The notes beneath the pieces were generated by a model. That model did no database searches. It was given only the letters and a program-made list of their open reading frames with translations, and was not told where the DNA came from. Positions 35,593-44,829 of a stretch of DNA of 64,000 nt are shown piece after piece. How positions within the stretch are numbered: the first letter of the stretch is position 1; every line of letters starts with the position of its first letter. The DNA is taken from NCBI RefSeq assembly GCF_014773275.1, contig NZ_JACWMW010000003.1, forward strand, positions 248,001-312,000. Reading direction: 5' to 3'. Both the position numbers and the translations under genes were made by a program. Origin of the DNA: Mucilaginibacter rigui. Its GTDB lineage: Bacteria; Bacteroidota; Bacteroidia; Sphingobacteriales; Sphingobacteriaceae.

Positions 35593-36839
35593 AACTGGCT
35601 GCGCATTATAATAAAGTAAATATCATAGTTACACTATCGGTACTGGTAGTTGGTGCTGTTATTTATTTTTTTGCCATTAATACAATAACTAATAACCGCC
35701 TTGATGAAGAACTTGGTGAAGAGGTATCAGAAGTAATTTCATATATACAACAATATAAGCAGCTTCCTAAACAATTTGATATTGATGAGAACCAGGTTGA
35801 ATTTATAAAAACCAATTTGCTGAATAGCAAGCCCAGGTATTTTGATACTACTTATGTTAACCCCCGCAAAAGTGGCGATAAAAGCGGCCGGGCATTTGAA
35901 GGCGGACTTAGTTTTAAAGGTGATAATTATAGATTTAGGATAATTATATCAAGCGAGAGTACGGTTTATCTTAAGCAGATAATTACTGCTATTACATTAA
36001 TACTTATGCTGGTGGTATTAACAATACTATCTTTAGCTAACAGGTATTTGCTAAACGACCTTTGGAAACCCTTTTTTGGCTTACTGGCGCACATGAAAGC
36101 CTTTAATGTATCTGAGAGCAGCTCATTTAAATTAACAAACAATAAAGTTGATGAGTTCAATGATCTGGATAACGCTATCGGGGTAATGTCATCACGCGTT
36201 AAAAATGATTTTCAGAACCTTAAACATTTTACCGAGAATGCATCGCACGAAATGCTAACCCCCCTTGCTGTAATCACATCCAAATTAGATACATTGATAC
36301 AGGATGAAACATTAAAAAAAGAACACTTTGATCAGATACAGGATATTTACGGCGCCGCTGGTAAACTATCCCGGCTTAACCAATCATTATTATTGTTGGT
36401 TAAGATAGAAAACAACCTGATAGCAGATAACGATACCTTAAACCTGCAACAATTAATAAACGATAAGCTTAGGCAGTTTCAGGAATTATTGACATCAAAA
36501 GAGATACAGATATATGCCGAATTGGAAGACAAAGAGGTTGTAGTTAGTAAGTACCTTATAGATATTTTACTTAACAACCTACTTAGTAATGCCATAAGGC
36601 ATAACCAGGTTAAGGGCAATATTAATATTTATTTAACGGGCGACAGGCTTGTTATTCAGAATTCAGGTTCAGACGTTCCGCTTGATGGCGAGGCAATTTT
36701 TGACCGTTTCCAAAAAGGAAGTACTTCAGACGGTGCAGGCCTTGGCTTAACTATTGTAAAAAATATATGCAATGTATGTGGTTGGGACATGCAGTATTTA
36801 TTCATCAATAATTTGCACACCTTTTCAATAGTTTTTTAA
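35589..36839 (+). CDS. Sensor histidine kinase, partner of the 34915 regulator
   Basis: 416 residues. Two transmembrane helices (about 12-32 and 128-150) enclose a periplasmic sensor of about 95 residues. A short linker leads to HisKA with the phosphorylated His220 (ENASHEMLTPL), then the ATPase domain with NNLLSNAIRHN and GAGLGLTIVKN. The protein ends soon after the G2 box, as usual for this family. The inducer is unknown. Confidence 0.95.
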   Translation: MKLAAHYNKVNIIVTLSVLVVGAVIYFFAINTITNNRLDEELGEEVSEVISYIQQYKQLPKQFDIDENQVEFIKTNLLNSKPRYFDTTYVNPRKSGDKSGRAFEGGLSFKGDNYRFRIIISSESTVYLKQIITAITLILMLVVLTILSLANRYLLNDLWKPFFGLLAHMKAFNVSESSSFKLTNNKVDEFNDLDNAIGVMSSRVKNDFQNLKHFTENASHEMLTPLAVITSKLDTLIQDETLKKEHFDQIQDIYGAAGKLSRLNQSLLLLVKIENNLIADNDTLNLQQLINDKLRQFQELLTSKEIQIYAELEDKEVVVSKYLIDILLNNLLSNAIRHNQVKGNINIYLTGDRLVIQNSGSDVPLDGEAIFDRFQKGSTSDGAGLGLTIVKNICNVCGWDMQYLFINNLHTFSIVF

Positions 36840-36915
36840 ACCGGCTTACCATCTCTCAAAGCATCCTGATTTGAAAACAGAACTGATTTAAGCTAAAAAA
36901 GTATTTATTACGGCA

Positions 36916-37674
36916 TCACCCCATTCGCAAAAACTTATCTTTCTGCGCCATTACGGCCCTGTAACCGGCATTGAACATCTTGTCCGGATCTTTTAATTCG
37001 AACATCGGGGAATGATACAATTTCGGTTCAAGGTAATGATCACAAAATACGGCGCTTGCAGCTACCTGATGTGCTAACATTAAATGGAAACATCTGTCTA
37101 ATACCTGTAACCGGCTTATTTTTTCAGGCAACGTTCCATGCATCTTGTTAACGTTCGATCCTATAAGTACTTCACATACCTTACGGATATCTTTCACGGG
37201 CAAATTGTCCAGAATACCGCCATCTGCCAAATAGCCACCGTTAAAACGTACAGGCATAAACACCCCGGGTACGGCACACGAGCCAATGAGGGCCTTATGT
37301 AACGGTCCACTTGATAATGTAACTGTTTGGGAGGTAAGCAGGTTGGTAGCAGCTACCAACAATGGTATAGTTAACTCTTCAAAATGATGGGGCAGATTTG
37401 TGTCTTTAAAAAGCTGCGTTAATCCCGCTACGGTAAATAAACCGGATCCGGGTAATAATTTATTGATAAACCCATGTGAAGCAGTCACTTTAATACATTC
37501 CAGGATTTCTTTAGGTGAATTTCCGGCGGCATAAAGTGCGCCTATTACGGCGCCTGCGCTTGCTCCCGCGATCGCCTTCGGCCGGATGCCTATATCTTCC
37601 AGCCCTTGTAAAACACCGAGGTGGGCGATGCCGCGTGCGCCACCCCCAGACAAAACCAATCCCGTTTTAAACAT
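36916..37674 (-). CDS. Patatin-like phospholipase
   Basis: 252 residues from the start at 37674 (MFKTGLVLSGGGARGIAHLG). The frame extends to 37749, but that extension covers the promoter boxes and lacks family similarity. The oxyanion loop is GGGARG, the nucleophile is Ser39 in GASAG and the catalytic Asp151 is in DGG. It should be a cytosolic or peripheral acyl hydrolase acting on lipids. It is divergent from a usp gene, and each has its own dyad in the shared region. Confidence 0.92.
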   Translation of the reverse strand: MFKTGLVLSGGGARGIAHLGVLQGLEDIGIRPKAIAGASAGAVIGALYAAGNSPKEILECIKVTASHGFINKLLPGSGLFTVAGLTQLFKDTNLPHHFEELTIPLLVAATNLLTSQTVTLSSGPLHKALIGSCAVPGVFMPVRFNGGYLADGGILDNLPVKDIRKVCEVLIGSNVNKMHGTLPEKISRLQVLDRCFHLMLAHQVAASAVFCDHYLEPKLYHSPMFELKDPDKMFNAGYRAVMAQKDKFLRMG

Positions 37675-37690
37675 AGTTTCCGAATATCTG

Positions 37691-37733
37691 CAAAATTGCT
37701 CATGTACCCGGTTATATAAAATGACCAGGATCA
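37691..37733 (-). promoter_or_regulatory. Stress-box promoter of the patatin gene
   Basis: Dyad TGAC-CAGG-ATCA (37722-37733), then 23 bp, then CAATTTTG read on the minus strand (37698-37691). The start codon follows 16 nt later at 37674. Confidence 0.65.
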
Positions 37734-37743
37734 TGCTGTGGTC

Positions 37744-37786
37744 TGTCATATGTCAACTTTGTTTTATTGCGGATAAATGAACTTTA
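37744..37786 (+). promoter_or_regulatory. Stress-box promoter of the usp gene at 37801
   Basis: Dyad TGTC-ATAT-GTCA (37744-37755), 22 bp from the patatin dyad, then 23 bp, then GAACTTTA (37779-37786). The -7 box overlaps an upstream ATG at 37777 and so decides for the start at 37801. Confidence 0.6.
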
Positions 37787-37800
37787 CGAAAAAGTTAAAG

Positions 37801-38655
37801 ATGAAAACACTATTGATAGCCACTGACCTATCCAAAAACGCACGGCACGTTGCTACTTACGGTTACCGGCTTGCCCAGCAGCTTAGGGCCAGGGTATTGC
37901 TTTGCCACGTAATGAATATCCCGGCAGAGATTCCGCAAAATGGCATGGTAGCATGGCCTGTAGATATTTATGATGACATGTTACAAGATAGTGATAAAGA
38001 ACTGGCTAAACTCAAAAATACGATGATGGCAGAAGGTGATGTTATAGGTTACCAGCCTGAAATAATTTGCATACATGAGGGCGGCTTTGTAACAGATGTT
38101 GTAAATGCAGCAGCACAAGCCAACCAGGCCGATATCATCCTGATTGGTACGCACGCGAATGACGTGCTTACAACCCTGATGATTGGTAATCATACCAGGA
38201 AAATGATTGAAGCCGCTACACGGCCCTTGCTGCTTGTTCCGGAATGCGTAACCGCCAAACCGATAAAAAAAATAGCTTTTAGCAGCGATTTTAAACAGCC
38301 CGCAAAAGAGATAGAGGTAATTAATAAATTGGTGGGTTTTGCTAAGGCCCTTGGCGCGGAGCTTATCCTCGCTCATATAGATCAGGGACATGACAATCCG
38401 GAATATACAGCCATCGTTAAAGAATTATTAATAGAGCTGATCTCTAAAAATAATCATCAAAAAGTTAGTTATGAAGTAGTAAAAAGTAACCATGTAGAAA
38501 ACGGCCTGGATTGGCTGGTACGACATGCACATGTTGATATGATTGCTTTTGCGCATCGGGAACATGGTTTTTTTAACCAGATGTTTAATGGTAGTCACAC
38601 GCAAAAAGCTTCCGGTAAAATGCCGGTGCCATTACTGGTTATCAAAGAAAGCTAA
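37801..38655 (+). CDS. Universal stress protein, two UspA domains
   Basis: 284 residues from the start at 37801 (MKTLLIATDLSKNARHVATY). Two tandem UspA domains; the first has DIILIGTHANDVLTTLMIGN followed by RPLLLVPE, near the ATP-binding G-2x-G-9x-G(S/T) position, the second ends in PVPLLVIKES. The Gly pattern is imperfect, so ATP binding is uncertain. Expressed from the stress-box promoter and followed 60 bp later by another usp gene. Confidence 0.92.
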   Translation: MKTLLIATDLSKNARHVATYGYRLAQQLRARVLLCHVMNIPAEIPQNGMVAWPVDIYDDMLQDSDKELAKLKNTMMAEGDVIGYQPEIICIHEGGFVTDVVNAAAQANQADIILIGTHANDVLTTLMIGNHTRKMIEAATRPLLLVPECVTAKPIKKIAFSSDFKQPAKEIEVINKLVGFAKALGAELILAHIDQGHDNPEYTAIVKELLIELISKNNHQKVSYEVVKSNHVENGLDWLVRHAHVDMIAFAHREHGFFNQMFNGSHTQKASGKMPVPLLVIKES

Positions 38656-38715
38656 CATTAAAAACTGGCGATGAGGCCTCATTATATACGCTGTTCAATA
38701 AATTAGATAGTTAAA

Positions 38716-39582
38716 ATGAAAAAAATCCTTGTGCTCACCAATTTTACCGACCAATGCAGCCAGGTAAAAGAAACGGCCGTTATGCTAAGCGCTAAACTGC
38801 ATGCTAACCTCATCCTGTTCAATACATTTATCAGTCAGCCGGCAATGCTGTCAGAAAATGGTAGCGATCCCTGGGTGTTAGAGGAACTAACGTGGATAGA
38901 CGATAGTAAAAAGAAACTGAATTTTTTAAAAGAAGATCTGGAGCTGCTGATTGCGGCCTTACCGGCTGCGGACCATCACGCAAGCATCGATTGTCGTAAA
39001 AGTATGGGCAGCCTGGGGCTCCAGGTTAAAGAATTGCTTAAAGAAGAGCATGTTGAAATGATAGTTATGGGAGCCCGTAGCGGCAGTACCTGGGATCATA
39101 TACTTGTTGGAAGTGATACTTTATCAGTGATTAATCATAGTAACAGGCCGGTAATAATAGTACCAGTCGGGCATCCGCTAAGGCAGCTCAAGAAGCTAAC
39201 CATAGCTACTGATTTTGACGAAGCTGATCTGAATGCCATACATTACCTCACCAGGCTTGGGCGATTGTTTGGTTTTGCAATGGAAATTGTACATGTAAAA
39301 CTATGGGGTAAAGAAAGTATTGATCAGATGCAACAAACATCATTTGAAAAACATGTTGCCAAATTCAACTTTCCAGGTATCAGTTATCAAAATATCGGAG
39401 GTAAGGATCTGGTTAACCGGCTGAATGATTTGTGCGAAAGTAATGGTTCGGATGTGCTTGTGTTGGTACATGATCATCACAGTTTATTGCACCGGTTGTT
39501 AAATGGCACAAATGCAAAATCATTGCTCGAAAAACAAAAAATTCCGGTGATGATAATTCCGGCTGGTATGGATTTGCGTTGA
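38716..39582 (+). CDS. Universal stress protein, two UspA domains
   Basis: 288 residues, beginning MKKILVLTNFTDQCSQVKET. The first domain carries IVMGARSGSTWDHILVGSDT then RPVIIVPVG, which keeps the G-x2-G-x9-G(S) type ATP motif. The second domain starts LKKLTIATDFDEADLNAIHY. It follows another usp gene by 60 bp with no own box and is likely part of the same transcript. It resembles the usp at 57314, sharing the opening and the FDEADLNAIHYL-type second start. Confidence 0.93.
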   Translation: MKKILVLTNFTDQCSQVKETAVMLSAKLHANLILFNTFISQPAMLSENGSDPWVLEELTWIDDSKKKLNFLKEDLELLIAALPAADHHASIDCRKSMGSLGLQVKELLKEEHVEMIVMGARSGSTWDHILVGSDTLSVINHSNRPVIIVPVGHPLRQLKKLTIATDFDEADLNAIHYLTRLGRLFGFAMEIVHVKLWGKESIDQMQQTSFEKHVAKFNFPGISYQNIGGKDLVNRLNDLCESNGSDVLVLVHDHHSLLHRLLNGTNAKSLLEKQKIPVMIIPAGMDLR

Positions 39583-39713
39583 TCAGAACCATTACTTTAA
39601 CAAGTTTAATTGAGCCCTGGTCCAGATAACTATATAGGGCGTTGATTACAACCGGGACATATGTATAATTCACTTTCAATTAGGTAACCCGGTATAAGTA
39701 AATTATGTTGTTT

Positions 39714-40199
39714 TTAAATTTCCTGTGTGCGATCGGGAGGCGTATTTCTTTGCTCGAACCTGCCGGTCTTTTTGTTTAGTTTGATCCGGTAGAGAACAAG
39801 TTCTTTGGAGCTGCCGATATCGTGGGCCATATCTGCTATACCGTGTGAAGGATGCGAGTCTTCGGCTTTAGCTAAATAGGGCTCTATCCGCCTGATGAGC
39901 TTCTGCATCGCTTGTTCAGATTCTTCAACACTTGTGAGTTCCTCGAAGGTTCCCCAGCAAATGGCGCTCTTCCAGTTAAAGAAATTTTCGACATGGTCTA
40001 CTTCAAAGCAAACTTCCGGATTTTTGCGCATTAGGTCTATTTTCATACCGCTGGCCGAGTGGGCATAGATGTAAGGGGACTCGTAAACATAATGTACTGG
40101 TACAATATAAGTTATGCCGTTGTTATGGCAACCAATCCGGCCAAGTAACTCTGTCTTGAGTAGTTCCTCCAGGGTGTTATTGTCAAGTTCTCCTAACAT
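39714..40199 (-). CDS. PNPOx-like flavin/nucleotide-binding protein
   Basis: 161 residues with a split-barrel FMN-binding fold (pyridoxamine 5'-phosphate oxidase-like, NimA type). Landmarks are MLGELDNNTLEELL, LGRIGCHNNGITYIVPVHYVY, MKIDLMRKNPEVCFEVD and SAICWGTFEEL. It is a clear paralogue of the protein at 60400. These proteins reduce or bind flavin-linked substrates such as nitro compounds or oxidised cofactors. The stress-box promoter lies upstream. Confidence 0.9.
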   Translation of the reverse strand: MLGELDNNTLEELLKTELLGRIGCHNNGITYIVPVHYVYESPYIYAHSASGMKIDLMRKNPEVCFEVDHVENFFNWKSAICWGTFEELTSVEESEQAMQKLIRRIEPYLAKAEDSHPSHGIADMAHDIGSSKELVLYRIKLNKKTGRFEQRNTPPDRTQEI

Positions 40200-40233
40200 G
40201 ATATGATTTTTAAAGTTATCTTCTTTTAAAGAT

Positions 40234-40298
40234 CAAATAAAGTGTGTTTTTTTCGTCCCTTGTATGATCGCTATCATTTCCCGACATGATAGCAATCA
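40234..40298 (-). promoter_or_regulatory. Stress-box promoter of the 39714 PNPOx gene, two perfect dyads
   Basis: Dyads TGAT-CGCT-ATCA (40265-40276) and TGAT-AGCA-ATCA (40287-40298) are 22 bp apart, both perfect. On the minus strand TTTATTTG (40241-40234) follows the proximal dyad after 23 bp. This is one of the best-formed copies. Confidence 0.75.
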
Positions 40299-40590
40299 CT
40301 ATGTTTCAGGTAGTGGTTAGGGATAATGATGATCAGCCAAAGCTGTCATCAGCTCATTGGCACTATGCATATAGCTATCCTTTAAATAAACAAGGTTGAT
40401 AACTGATAATGGTGAATATTGCGAAACCGGACGGTTCCCCGTTGATCTGCGTCATTTTTTGGGGCTTCACGAATCCTTATCTTTAGCTTATAGCCATCCC
40501 GCTTACTTATTTGGGCACGGCTGATGGCTGATGAATAATGAATAACCTGCCGGTATTGATTGTTCACTGTTAAGTATAAAGCAGTAATTC
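40299..40590. other. Intergenic region upstream of the CHAD gene
   Basis: No gene or RNA recognised. The dyads at 40265-40298 are too far from the CHAD start to give a normal leader, and I found no good -7 box near it. Confidence 0.4.
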
Positions 40591-41298
40591 ATGAATAGGC
40601 ACACAGCGATAAAATACTTTAATAAACAATGGAAGGTTATGAATACCCGCCTGAAGTCCTATTTAAAAAGCGGGGATCAGGAAGACTTGCACCAATTCCG
40701 GGTACAGGTAAAAAAGATAGAGGCCTTTTTGATCCTGTCAGGGATGGCTGCGCATCCGGCAAAACTTCAACAACTTTTTAAACCTGTAAAAAAAATATTT
40801 AAAAGGGCTGGGGTACTGCGTAATTCCTTTATCAAAAATGAATTAACACATCGGAGGCAGCCAGTTAATAAAGAGGGGAGGAACTTTTGCCAGTACGCCG
40901 GCGAAAAATTGCAGAAAATCAAAAAGGCGCGTCGTATACTCAAACAAATAATAAAACCTGTTCCCACAAAAAATGTCCGTTGGTTCTATAAAAATGAGCT
41001 GAAGGGAATAACCGGCGCTTTTGCACTATCACCATCGGCCAGGCAATTACATGAATGCCGCAAACGTATCAAAGTACTGCTTTATAATGAACACCTGGTT
41101 CATGATGTACTTAAAATTGGGGTAAACACCACCTATTTGGATGAAGTGCAGGAGGCAATAGGTAACTGGCATGATCAATTATTGGCTCACCAGAGCGAGT
41201 GTCATAATGGCCAAACTGGAGACAGCTATCCCGGGCAAAAAGAATTTATCGCAACGCTTACCGATAAGTTTTACCAGCGGGCTACCGTTCAAAAGTAG
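40591..41298 (+). CDS. CHAD domain protein (probable polyphosphate binding)
   Basis: 235 residues, strongly basic. The CHAD signature helices are LHQFRVQVKKIEAFL at the N-terminus and LHECRKRIKVLLYN in the second half, then LDEVQEAIGNWHDQ. These conserved His, Arg and Lys residues form the anion-binding cleft for polyphosphate. No CYTH phosphatase domain is attached. It ends 1 bp before the convergent ATPase stop. Confidence 0.9.
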   Translation: MNRHTAIKYFNKQWKVMNTRLKSYLKSGDQEDLHQFRVQVKKIEAFLILSGMAAHPAKLQQLFKPVKKIFKRAGVLRNSFIKNELTHRRQPVNKEGRNFCQYAGEKLQKIKKARRILKQIIKPVPTKNVRWFYKNELKGITGAFALSPSARQLHECRKRIKVLLYNEHLVHDVLKIGVNTTYLDEVQEAIGNWHDQLLAHQSECHNGQTGDSYPGQKEFIATLTDKFYQRATVQK

Positions 41299-43866
41299 CT
41301 ACCTTGTTACCCTCCGGTTTAACTTTGCTGCAATACGCCGGTAGAACCAGTAATTAGCCAATTCAGCGCATAATATATATGCCGTTAGGATCAGCAGTAT
41401 CCAGCCGTAATAAGCCATGGGCAACCGGGTGAAGCCAAACCATGTGGTAAAAGGGGTAAGCGGAAGTATCAGCACCAGTAGTAACACCAGCAGGGTAGCT
41501 GCACTCAAGTAGCGCCCGGGCAGGCTTTTGAAAAAGGGGAGCCGGGTACGCACTACCATTACCACCAGCGTGGCAGAAATGACCGATTCAACCAGCCAGC
41601 CGGTTTGAAAAATCTTTTCATCCGCGTGGAAAATAAATAGTAGCAGGCCGAAGGTGAGGTAATCAAATACCGAACTTAGCAAACCAAAGATGAGCATGAA
41701 ACGTTTTATAAAATTCAAGTCCCAGCGCTGTGGTGACCGGATGTCAGGCTCGTCGACACGGTCGGTGGCAATGGCCATTTCCGGCAGGTCGGTTAGCAGG
41801 TTGGTCAATAGTATTTGCTTGGGTAACATCGGCAGAAACGGGAGGAATAGCGATGCACCTGCCATGCTAAACATATTACCGAAATTAGCACTGGTTGCCA
41901 TAAATATATACTTCATGGTATTGGCAAACGTCTTCCGGCCCTCTACAATACCGGCTGTTAATATACTTAGATCCGGGTTCAGTAAAACTATATCTGCAGC
42001 CTCTTTGGCCACATCAACAGCGGTATTTACAGAAATACCTACATCTGCAATATGCAATGCAGGTGCGTCGTTTATTCCGTCGCCCATAAACCCCACCACG
42101 TGGCCGGCTTTTTTCAGTGCCGAAATGATGCGTTCCTTTTGATTGGGTTCTACCTCAGCAAAAATATGTGTCAGCGGAGCCTGGTGGATAAGCGCGGCAT
42201 CGCTCATTTTTTGTAAACCGGCCCCTGTAAGTATCCGGGGATTTTTCATGCCGAGCGCCAAGGCCAGGCTTTTTGCAACCAATGCGTTATCGCCGGTAAT
42301 GATCTTGAGCCGTACACTCAGGTCATTCATTTTTGAGATCGTTTCGGCCACATTCGCTTTTGGTGGGTCGAATAGTGTAATAAAGCCCAAAAAAGTCATT
42401 TCCTTTTCATCTTCTCGAGTAAAGTCTATATCAGAACTACCGTTTTTGTAAGCTACCCCTAATGTTCTGAATCCTGCCCCGCTCAACTCCTCATAACGTT
42501 TTAGGATGCTATTTTTACCAGATGATATAGGAACCAGTTTTCCATCCGTAGTCTCTAACTGGCTACAAATCTCCAATACACTCTTTAGAGCACCTTTAGT
42601 TATGACCAAATTAGTTTTGTCGTTTTTTACCTGTATGGTCAGCCTTTTGCGGATAAAATCATAAGGTATTTCGGTTTGAACCTGATAAGTGTTTACTCCG
42701 CCTTTATAAGCGGCACAAATAGCCGCATCTATAGGGTTATGAAAACCCTGTTGCATGGAGGCATTTAGCCAACTGTAAAGCAACAGCTTATCACTGTGGT
42801 GTCCGGATGTATCCAGCGTGTCCTTTAGCATTACTTTACCCTCGGTGATCGTCCCGGTTTTATCAGAACACAGGATATCCATGCTTCCAAAGTTTTCTAT
42901 CGCCGACAATCGCTTCACGATCACCTTTTGTTTAGCCATGCGCCGGGCGCCGGTAGCTAAATTTACGCTGATAATAGCTGGTAACAGTTGCGGAGTTAAA
43001 CCTACTGATAGCGCCAGGGAAAACAGGAGTGAATCCAGTACAGGTTTATGCAGGAATACATTGATCGCGAAAATGATGATCACCAGTAGTAGGGTAATCT
43101 CCATGAGCAGGTAGCCAAATCGGCGAATACCCCTTTCAAATTCGGTCAAGGGCAAAGCAGATTGTAAACCCGCAGATATTTTGCCAAGCTCTGTGGCGAC
43201 GCCGGTTTTGATGATCAATGCTGTAGCCTTTCCGCTAATTACATGAGACCCCATCAGCAATGTATTGCTTCGGTTAGCTAATGATGTGTCCGACGGCAAT
43301 ATGCCTGCGTTTTTTTCAACAGGGTAGGTTTCCCCGGTAAACGTTGCTTCATCAGTAAACAGTTGCTGTGAGGTTAATATCAGGCTGTCTCCCGGTATGA
43401 TGTCTCCGGCTGTAAGGATCACAATGTCCCCCGGAACCGCTTCTTCAGCCGGGATGGTTTTTTTTGCACCGTCTCGTAATACATCGCAATGCAGGCGAAC
43501 CAGTTTTAGCAATGCCGAAACAGCATTGGCTGCACCTCTTTCTTGCCAGAAACCCAGGCAACTGCTGATTAGTACGATGATCAGGATAATAACCGTATCT
43601 GCTACATCGCCCAACCCGGCCGACAATAATGCCGCCACTATCAATAATAAGGTAACCGGGCTTTTGAACTGCGAAAAGAATAGCCTGTAGGCAGAATTTC
43701 CGGTGTTTTTTTGTATGGTGTTACGGCCATATTTTGCAAGCCTCGAACGAGCCTCTCCTGCGCTGAGGCCATGATCACTACAGTTTAACCGGGTAAATAC
43801 TTCTGCCGGGGTTAAATGATGAAATCTGTCAATAATTATTGTTCTGGTTTCTTTGGCGTTAAGCAT
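41299..43866 (-). CDS. mgtA: Magnesium-translocating P-type ATPase (MgtA/MgtB type)
   Basis: 855 residues. The actuator motif is FTGETYPVEK, the phosphorylation site is SDKTGT with Asp335, TGDNALVAKSLA and MGDGINDAPAL complete the P-domain. GLTPQLLPAIISVNLATGA and KQKVIVKRLSAIENFGSMD before the DKTGT are typical of MgtA-type pumps that take up Mg2+. Ten membrane helices are expected. It starts 4 bp after the usp at 43871 ends, so they form one operon driven by the usp promoter. Confidence 0.92.
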   Translation of the reverse strand: MLNAKETRTIIIDRFHHLTPAEVFTRLNCSDHGLSAGEARSRLAKYGRNTIQKNTGNSAYRLFFSQFKSPVTLLLIVAALLSAGLGDVADTVIILIIVLISSCLGFWQERGAANAVSALLKLVRLHCDVLRDGAKKTIPAEEAVPGDIVILTAGDIIPGDSLILTSQQLFTDEATFTGETYPVEKNAGILPSDTSLANRSNTLLMGSHVISGKATALIIKTGVATELGKISAGLQSALPLTEFERGIRRFGYLLMEITLLLVIIIFAINVFLHKPVLDSLLFSLALSVGLTPQLLPAIISVNLATGARRMAKQKVIVKRLSAIENFGSMDILCSDKTGTITEGKVMLKDTLDTSGHHSDKLLLYSWLNASMQQGFHNPIDAAICAAYKGGVNTYQVQTEIPYDFIRKRLTIQVKNDKTNLVITKGALKSVLEICSQLETTDGKLVPISSGKNSILKRYEELSGAGFRTLGVAYKNGSSDIDFTREDEKEMTFLGFITLFDPPKANVAETISKMNDLSVRLKIITGDNALVAKSLALALGMKNPRILTGAGLQKMSDAALIHQAPLTHIFAEVEPNQKERIISALKKAGHVVGFMGDGINDAPALHIADVGISVNTAVDVAKEAADIVLLNPDLSILTAGIVEGRKTFANTMKYIFMATSANFGNMFSMAGASLFLPFLPMLPKQILLTNLLTDLPEMAIATDRVDEPDIRSPQRWDLNFIKRFMLIFGLLSSVFDYLTFGLLLFIFHADEKIFQTGWLVESVISATLVVMVVRTRLPFFKSLPGRYLSAATLLVLLLVLILPLTPFTTWFGFTRLPMAYYGWILLILTAYILCAELANYWFYRRIAAKLNRRVTR

Positions 43867-43870
43867 CTTA

Positions 43871-44665
43871 TCAACCCGGAAAAATCAGCAAGGGGCAATG
43901 AATGTGTGATGGAAGGGTGCTGTTGATAGCAGGCCCTACAAGTTCGTTATAATGATAGCGGTTTTTGGTCATCACCAGCAGGTCGTTGTGCATGCCGTTG
44001 GTTAGCACATCGGCAGCCTTAATCAAATTGGTTTCCCTGGTATAGTTAAAACCCAACTGTTCATACTTAACCTTCCGGCGTACCTGCTCATTGAAAAGCT
44101 GATGCGCGTATGCTTCGTCCATATGTACCATGCCGTGTTTTGTAAGATGCACAACAGAAAGATTAGCCCCGCAGGCAGCAGCGAGATTGGCCAGGTAGCG
44201 TACGATATGTGTTTGGCAATAACGCAGGTCGGCTAGGTAAGCTATTCGTTCCATATCTTTTAATGACCAGTTATCCGGGATCAGCAATAACGGGCAATAT
44301 ATGTGGTTCAACAGGGTGTCCAGGTTCAAACTGGTGGGGGTATGGTACTCAACAGCAACCTTAATAATCATTCGCACACCCTCTTTATTTATCAGTTGTG
44401 CGGCTTGCTTCGCGTTCATGCCCAAAATGTTAAGTTCGCAGGTCTTGTTTGCGTTTGATTCAGGGAGCGCGGGGCTGGTATCGGGTATCCTGGTAAGCTT
44501 GCTGCCGGTATTACCGGCGATTACTTTTTCTCTTCGAACCTTTGCCGGTAGAAAGGTATGGGCCAAAAGCAGCTGTGCATCCATCTTACCGGCGAGTGAA
44601 ATTGCAAATGTTAAGGCTCTAAAATTACCGGGAGAATCATCGTGGATGAAAAGGATCTTTTCCAT
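43871..44665 (-). CDS. Universal stress protein, degenerate
   Basis: 264 residues, begins MEKILFIHDDSPGNFRALTF. Two UspA domains can be traced, the second from MERIAYLADLRYCQTHIVRY. The Gly-rich ATP motif is not clear, so this is probably a non-ATP-binding member. First gene of an operon with the P-type ATPase 4 bp downstream, so stress and Mg2+ transport are linked here. Promoter with dyad lies directly upstream. Confidence 0.85.
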   Translation of the reverse strand: MEKILFIHDDSPGNFRALTFAISLAGKMDAQLLLAHTFLPAKVRREKVIAGNTGSKLTRIPDTSPALPESNANKTCELNILGMNAKQAAQLINKEGVRMIIKVAVEYHTPTSLNLDTLLNHIYCPLLLIPDNWSLKDMERIAYLADLRYCQTHIVRYLANLAAACGANLSVVHLTKHGMVHMDEAYAHQLFNEQVRRKVKYEQLGFNYTRETNLIKAADVLTNGMHNDLLVMTKNRYHYNELVGPAINSTLPSHIHCPLLIFPG

Positions 44666-44689
44666 ATTGGGATGGGTTTTGATGTACTG

Positions 44690-44754
44690 TAAAGTTGAGC
44701 TTTACAGGTTGCATAATACCTGATCGCCGTCACAAAAGCAGTTGTTTGTAATCA
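44690..44754 (-). promoter_or_regulatory. Stress-box promoter of the usp-mgtA operon
   Basis: Proximal dyad TGAT-CGCC-GTCA (44721-44732), distal near-copy TGTT-TGTA-ATCA (44743-44754) at 22 bp. On the minus strand CAACTTTA (44697-44690) is in the -7 position after 23 bp. Confidence 0.65.
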
Positions 44755-44829
44755 ATTTCCACGCTATATGATTTACAAAGCTATCTATTTATTATCCAGG
44801 GGATGATCTAAAGAAAACAGATGCGTTTA

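Noticed and set aside
38672..38685. ATGAGGCCTCAT palindrome before the usp at 38716
   Set aside because: Resembles the stress dyad but has a 2-bp instead of 4-bp spacer and no -7 box at 23 bp; the gene is probably read from the upstream usp promoter.
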